Positions 61,897 through 64,000 of a stretch of DNA of 64,000 nt are shown here, in pieces. Source of the stretch: JASLPR01 sp964496475. GTDB lineage: Bacteria; Chloroflexota; UBA11872; VXNJ01. Under the pieces are notes generated by a model. It worked only from the letters and a program-made list of their open reading frames with translations. It ran no database searches and had not been told where the DNA came from. The stretch is taken from contig CAZBZS010000001.1 in assembly GCA_964496475.1 (NCBI GenBank), forward strand, positions 62,001 through 126,000, written 5' to 3'. Both the position numbers and the translations under genes were made by a program. How positions within the stretch are numbered: the first letter of the stretch is position 1; each line of letters begins with the position of its first letter.

Positions 61897-63012
61897 GTGA
61901 GTGTTATGTCCAGTCCAGAATCGGCCACCGACCGCCTTCTAAACACCTTCCTGGCGCTCCTTAACGTCGACACCTATCACGGCGACGAGCACCGCGCCGT
62001 CGTCATCGTGCGCGAACTGCTGGAGTCGGCCGGGATCGCCTTCAAGCGAGACGAGATCGGCAATCTGATCGGCCCTTGGCCAGCCCGAAACAGCGACAGC
62101 GAACCCATCATGCTCAACGCTCACCTGGACACCGTACAGTCAACCGCCGGCCTGCAAACCGTGGTGGACAACAAGGGCGTGGGCACCGACGGCAGCACCA
62201 TCCTGGGAGCCGACGACAAGGCCGGCGTCGCCGCCATCGTGGAGGCCATTCTGACCATCGAATCCTCCGGCGTCGCCCATGGCCCGGTAGACCTGGTCTT
62301 CACCGTCGGCGAGGACGTCGGACACATCGGATCCAAGGCTTTCGACCCGGCCTCGATTGAGTCGACGGTGGGATTCGTCCTCGACGCCGGATCGCCCGTG
62401 GGCAACGTGGTCGCAGAAGCCCCGGGCACCCGCCGCATCTATGCCGAGTTCCACGGACGGGCCGCCCACGCCGGCATCGAGCCCGAGGCCGGAGTGAGCG
62501 CCATCTCGATCATGTCGCGGGCCATCGACAACATGCCGCTGGGGCGCATCGACGCCGGGACCGTCGCCAACATCGGCACCGTGTCCGGAGGCCAGGCAGC
62601 CAACATCGTGGCCCCGCACGCGACAATGGAAGCCCAGGCCCGCAGCCTGAGCGAAGAACGCCTCGACGAGCAGATCGATACTATGTGCCGGGCAATGGAC
62701 GACGCCGCCAATCACTTCGGCGGCCACGTCGAATACGAGATCGTCCCCTTCGTGCGAGCCTACCGGCTGGAATCGGGAAACCCGGCGCTGGCACTGGCCG
62801 ACCGGGCGATTCGCGCCGCCGGAATCGAGCCCAATCACGTCCCCACCGGCGGCGGCAGCGACGCCCACGAATTCAACGCCAAAGGCATGACCACCGCCTG
62901 CCTCGGGGCCGGCTACCGCGATGCCCACGCGGTGACCGAGTTCATGCCGCACGACCAGCTCCGTCTCCTGACCGATGTGTCCATCCAGCTCGTCTTGAAC
63001 GCCCCCTCATGA
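61897..63012 (+). CDS. M20-family metallopeptidase (peptidase T-like)
   Basis: Di-zinc aminopeptidase or carboxypeptidase of 371 residues (GTG 61897; an ATG at 61906 is an alternative). The metal ligands appear as His76 and Asp78 in LNAHLDTV and Asp106 in LGADDKAG. The catalytic Glu139 and metal-binding residue 140 lie in TVGEDVGHIGSK, and a late His occurs in GGGSDAHEFN. The middle lid domain (HGRAAHAGIEPEAGVSA) is normal. Residue 140 is Asp where M20 proteins often have Glu, as is also seen in peptidase T. The S9 peptidase gene follows 19 bases later, suggesting a peptide-degradation pair. Confidence 0.93.
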   Translation: MSVMSSPESATDRLLNTFLALLNVDTYHGDEHRAVVIVRELLESAGIAFKRDEIGNLIGPWPARNSDSEPIMLNAHLDTVQSTAGLQTVVDNKGVGTDGSTILGADDKAGVAAIVEAILTIESSGVAHGPVDLVFTVGEDVGHIGSKAFDPASIESTVGFVLDAGSPVGNVVAEAPGTRRIYAEFHGRAAHAGIEPEAGVSAISIMSRAIDNMPLGRIDAGTVANIGTVSGGQAANIVAPHATMEAQARSLSEERLDEQIDTMCRAMDDAANHFGGHVEYEIVPFVRAYRLESGNPALALADRAIRAAGIEPNHVPTGGGSDAHEFNAKGMTTACLGAGYRDAHAVTEFMPHDQLRLLTDVSIQLVLNAPS

Positions 63013-63031
63013 ATGGAAGCAGCGCCCACTC

Positions 63032-64000
63032 ATGACCGGTAAACAGATCGCCCCCTACGGAGCTTGGGACTCACCGATCACCGCCGAGATCATCGCTAGC
63101 GGCGGTATCCGGCTGCTGGACGTTGAAACCGACAGGGACGACGTCTACTGGCTGGAGATGCGCCCCGCCGACGCCGCGCGCTACGTCGTCAGTCACGCCG
63201 GCGATCCCTCCACGGACATCACGCCTGCGGGCTTCAGCGCGCGGACGCTCGTGCATGAGTACGGCGGCGGCTCGTTTCGCATGTTCGACGGCGTCTGCTT
63301 CTTCGCCAACCTCTCCGACCAGCGGATTTACCGACAGGAGCCGGGAGCCGACCCGGCGTCACTCACGCCCGAGTCCGCCCTGCGCTTCGCCGACTTCGAC
63401 CTGGATACCACCCGTAACCTCCTCATCGCCGCCTCCGAAGATCACACCTCCGAAGGCCAGGAAGCCACGAATCGCATAGTCTCAATCCGGTTGAATAAAG
63501 CGACCGTGTCGCCGGCTGTGCCGCCAGAGCCGCAGACACTCGTTGAGGGCGCCGACTTCTACTCGAATCCCCGCTTGAGCGCCGACGGCCGCCGACTCGC
63601 GTGGCTCTCCTGGGACCACCCGAATATGCCCTGGGACGGCACCGAGTTGTGGGTCGCAGACATCGCCGCCGACGGTGGATTGTCCGGGAACAGACTTGTA
63701 TCCGGAGGAAACAGTGTGTCGCTGTTCCAGCCAGAGTGGTCGCCCGACGGCGAGTTGTATTTCGTGTCCGATCGCACCGGCTGGTGGAACCTCTATCGCG
63801 AGCGCGACGGCGAAGTCCAGCCCCTACTTCCGATGGATACCGAGTTCGGACTGCCGCAGTGGGTCTTTCGCATGTCCACATACGCCTTCCTCGCCTCCGG
63901 CCAAATTGCCTGCGCCTTCGCGCGAGACGGACGCTCGACCCTGGCGACCCTGGCGACCCTGGACCCTGAATCCGGCAAGTTGACGGAGATCGACTCCCCG
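63032..64000 (+). CDS. S9 prolyl-oligopeptidase-type peptidase, N-terminal part
   Basis: The frame from ATG 63032 is open to the window edge (323 codons). It begins MTGKQIAPYGAWDSPITAE and continues with RTLVHEYGGGSFRMFDGVCF near 70-89. Later blocks are RLSADGRRLAWLSWDHPNMP near 187-206 and PEWSPDGELYFVSDRTGWW near 235-253, the beta-propeller blades of dipeptidyl/acylaminoacyl peptidases. The catalytic alpha/beta-hydrolase half lies beyond the window. Two direct copies of CTGGCGACC at 63941-63958 lie inside it and encode repeated residues. Confidence 0.88.
   Translation, partial: MTGKQIAPYGAWDSPITAEIIASGGIRLLDVETDRDDVYWLEMRPADAARYVVSHAGDPSTDITPAGFSARTLVHEYGGGSFRMFDGVCFFANLSDQRIYRQEPGADPASLTPESALRFADFDLDTTRNLLIAASEDHTSEGQEATNRIVSIRLNKATVSPAVPPEPQTLVEGADFYSNPRLSADGRRLAWLSWDHPNMPWDGTELWVADIAADGGLSGNRLVSGGNSVSLFQPEWSPDGELYFVSDRTGWWNLYRERDGEVQPLLPMDTEFGLPQWVFRMSTYAFLASGQIACAFARDGRSTLATLATLDPESGKLTEIDSP

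Noticed and set aside
63941..63970. Short tandem repeat (CTGGCGACC)
   Set aside because: Only two direct copies plus a partial one, inside the open S9 peptidase frame; too short to be a repeat element.

Overview
The window is high-GC, densely coded bacterial chromosome with short intergenic gaps and many 4-base ATGA-type overlaps. It contains two 10-base N runs (42842-42851 and 61618-61627), so it comes from a scaffolded, probably metagenomic, assembly. Gene content (FecR-like, SpoIID/LytB and DUF58/DUF4129 proteins in styles I associate with that phylum, a non-discriminating-type AspRS, many GTG/TTG starts and at least one probable CTG start) points to a Chloroflexota bacterium. That placement is inference; no rRNA gene is present to confirm it.

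Layout. 1-5029: tail of a TIM-barrel protein, an AI-2E family permease and a two-gene heterodimeric ABC exporter. 5324-8462 (minus): infC, a hypothetical gene and aspS. 8661-11114: a large membrane protein with a beta-propeller-like C-terminus, then tRNA-Gly(CCC). 11391-12868: moxR and ogt. 12919-16799 (minus): class V aminotransferase, nadB, nadC and a small protein. 17017-23377: a lipoprotein HtrA-type protease with a cut-short PDZ domain, then moxR, DUF58, DUF4129 and rarA. 24081-30125: yebC, ruvA, ruvB, acylphosphatase, a FecR-like gene, acpS and nnrDE. 30132-34929 (minus): cmk, plsC, der, plsY, a zinc-finger membrane protein and recX. 35150-41729: a methyltransferase interrupted by a stop codon, nudC, a phytanoyl-CoA dioxygenase-type gene, a TPP enzyme and a SpoIID/LytB protein. 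41798-45459 (minus): a probable circularly permuted ATP-grasp ligase, a lysine-2,3-aminomutase-like radical SAM gene and an SDR. 45896-52865: a four-gene export cassette (lipoprotein adaptor, one large FtsX-type permease, two ATPases). 52930-60383: a broken AIM24-type gene, uvrA, a secreted metzincin-like protease, two strongly decayed genes and an MBL hydrolase. 60405-64000: a sulfatase spanning a gap, an M20 peptidase and the start of an S9 peptidase.

Functionally the window mixes housekeeping (translation, NAD synthesis and repair, recombination and repair, phospholipid synthesis) with envelope and export functions. The most unusual points are the ATP-grasp/aminomutase/SDR operon, whose aminomutase carries Thr where KamA enzymes have the PLP lysine; the adaptor-permease-two-ATPase cassette with an AbrB-like tail on one ATPase and a likely CTG start on the adaptor; a dioxygenase/TPP-enzyme pair that could fit alpha-oxidation; and a cluster of disrupted genes in the last third. 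One of these decayed genes reads as a phosphotransferase with three in-frame stops in an otherwise preserved frame. No CRISPR array, phage or insertion sequence was seen.
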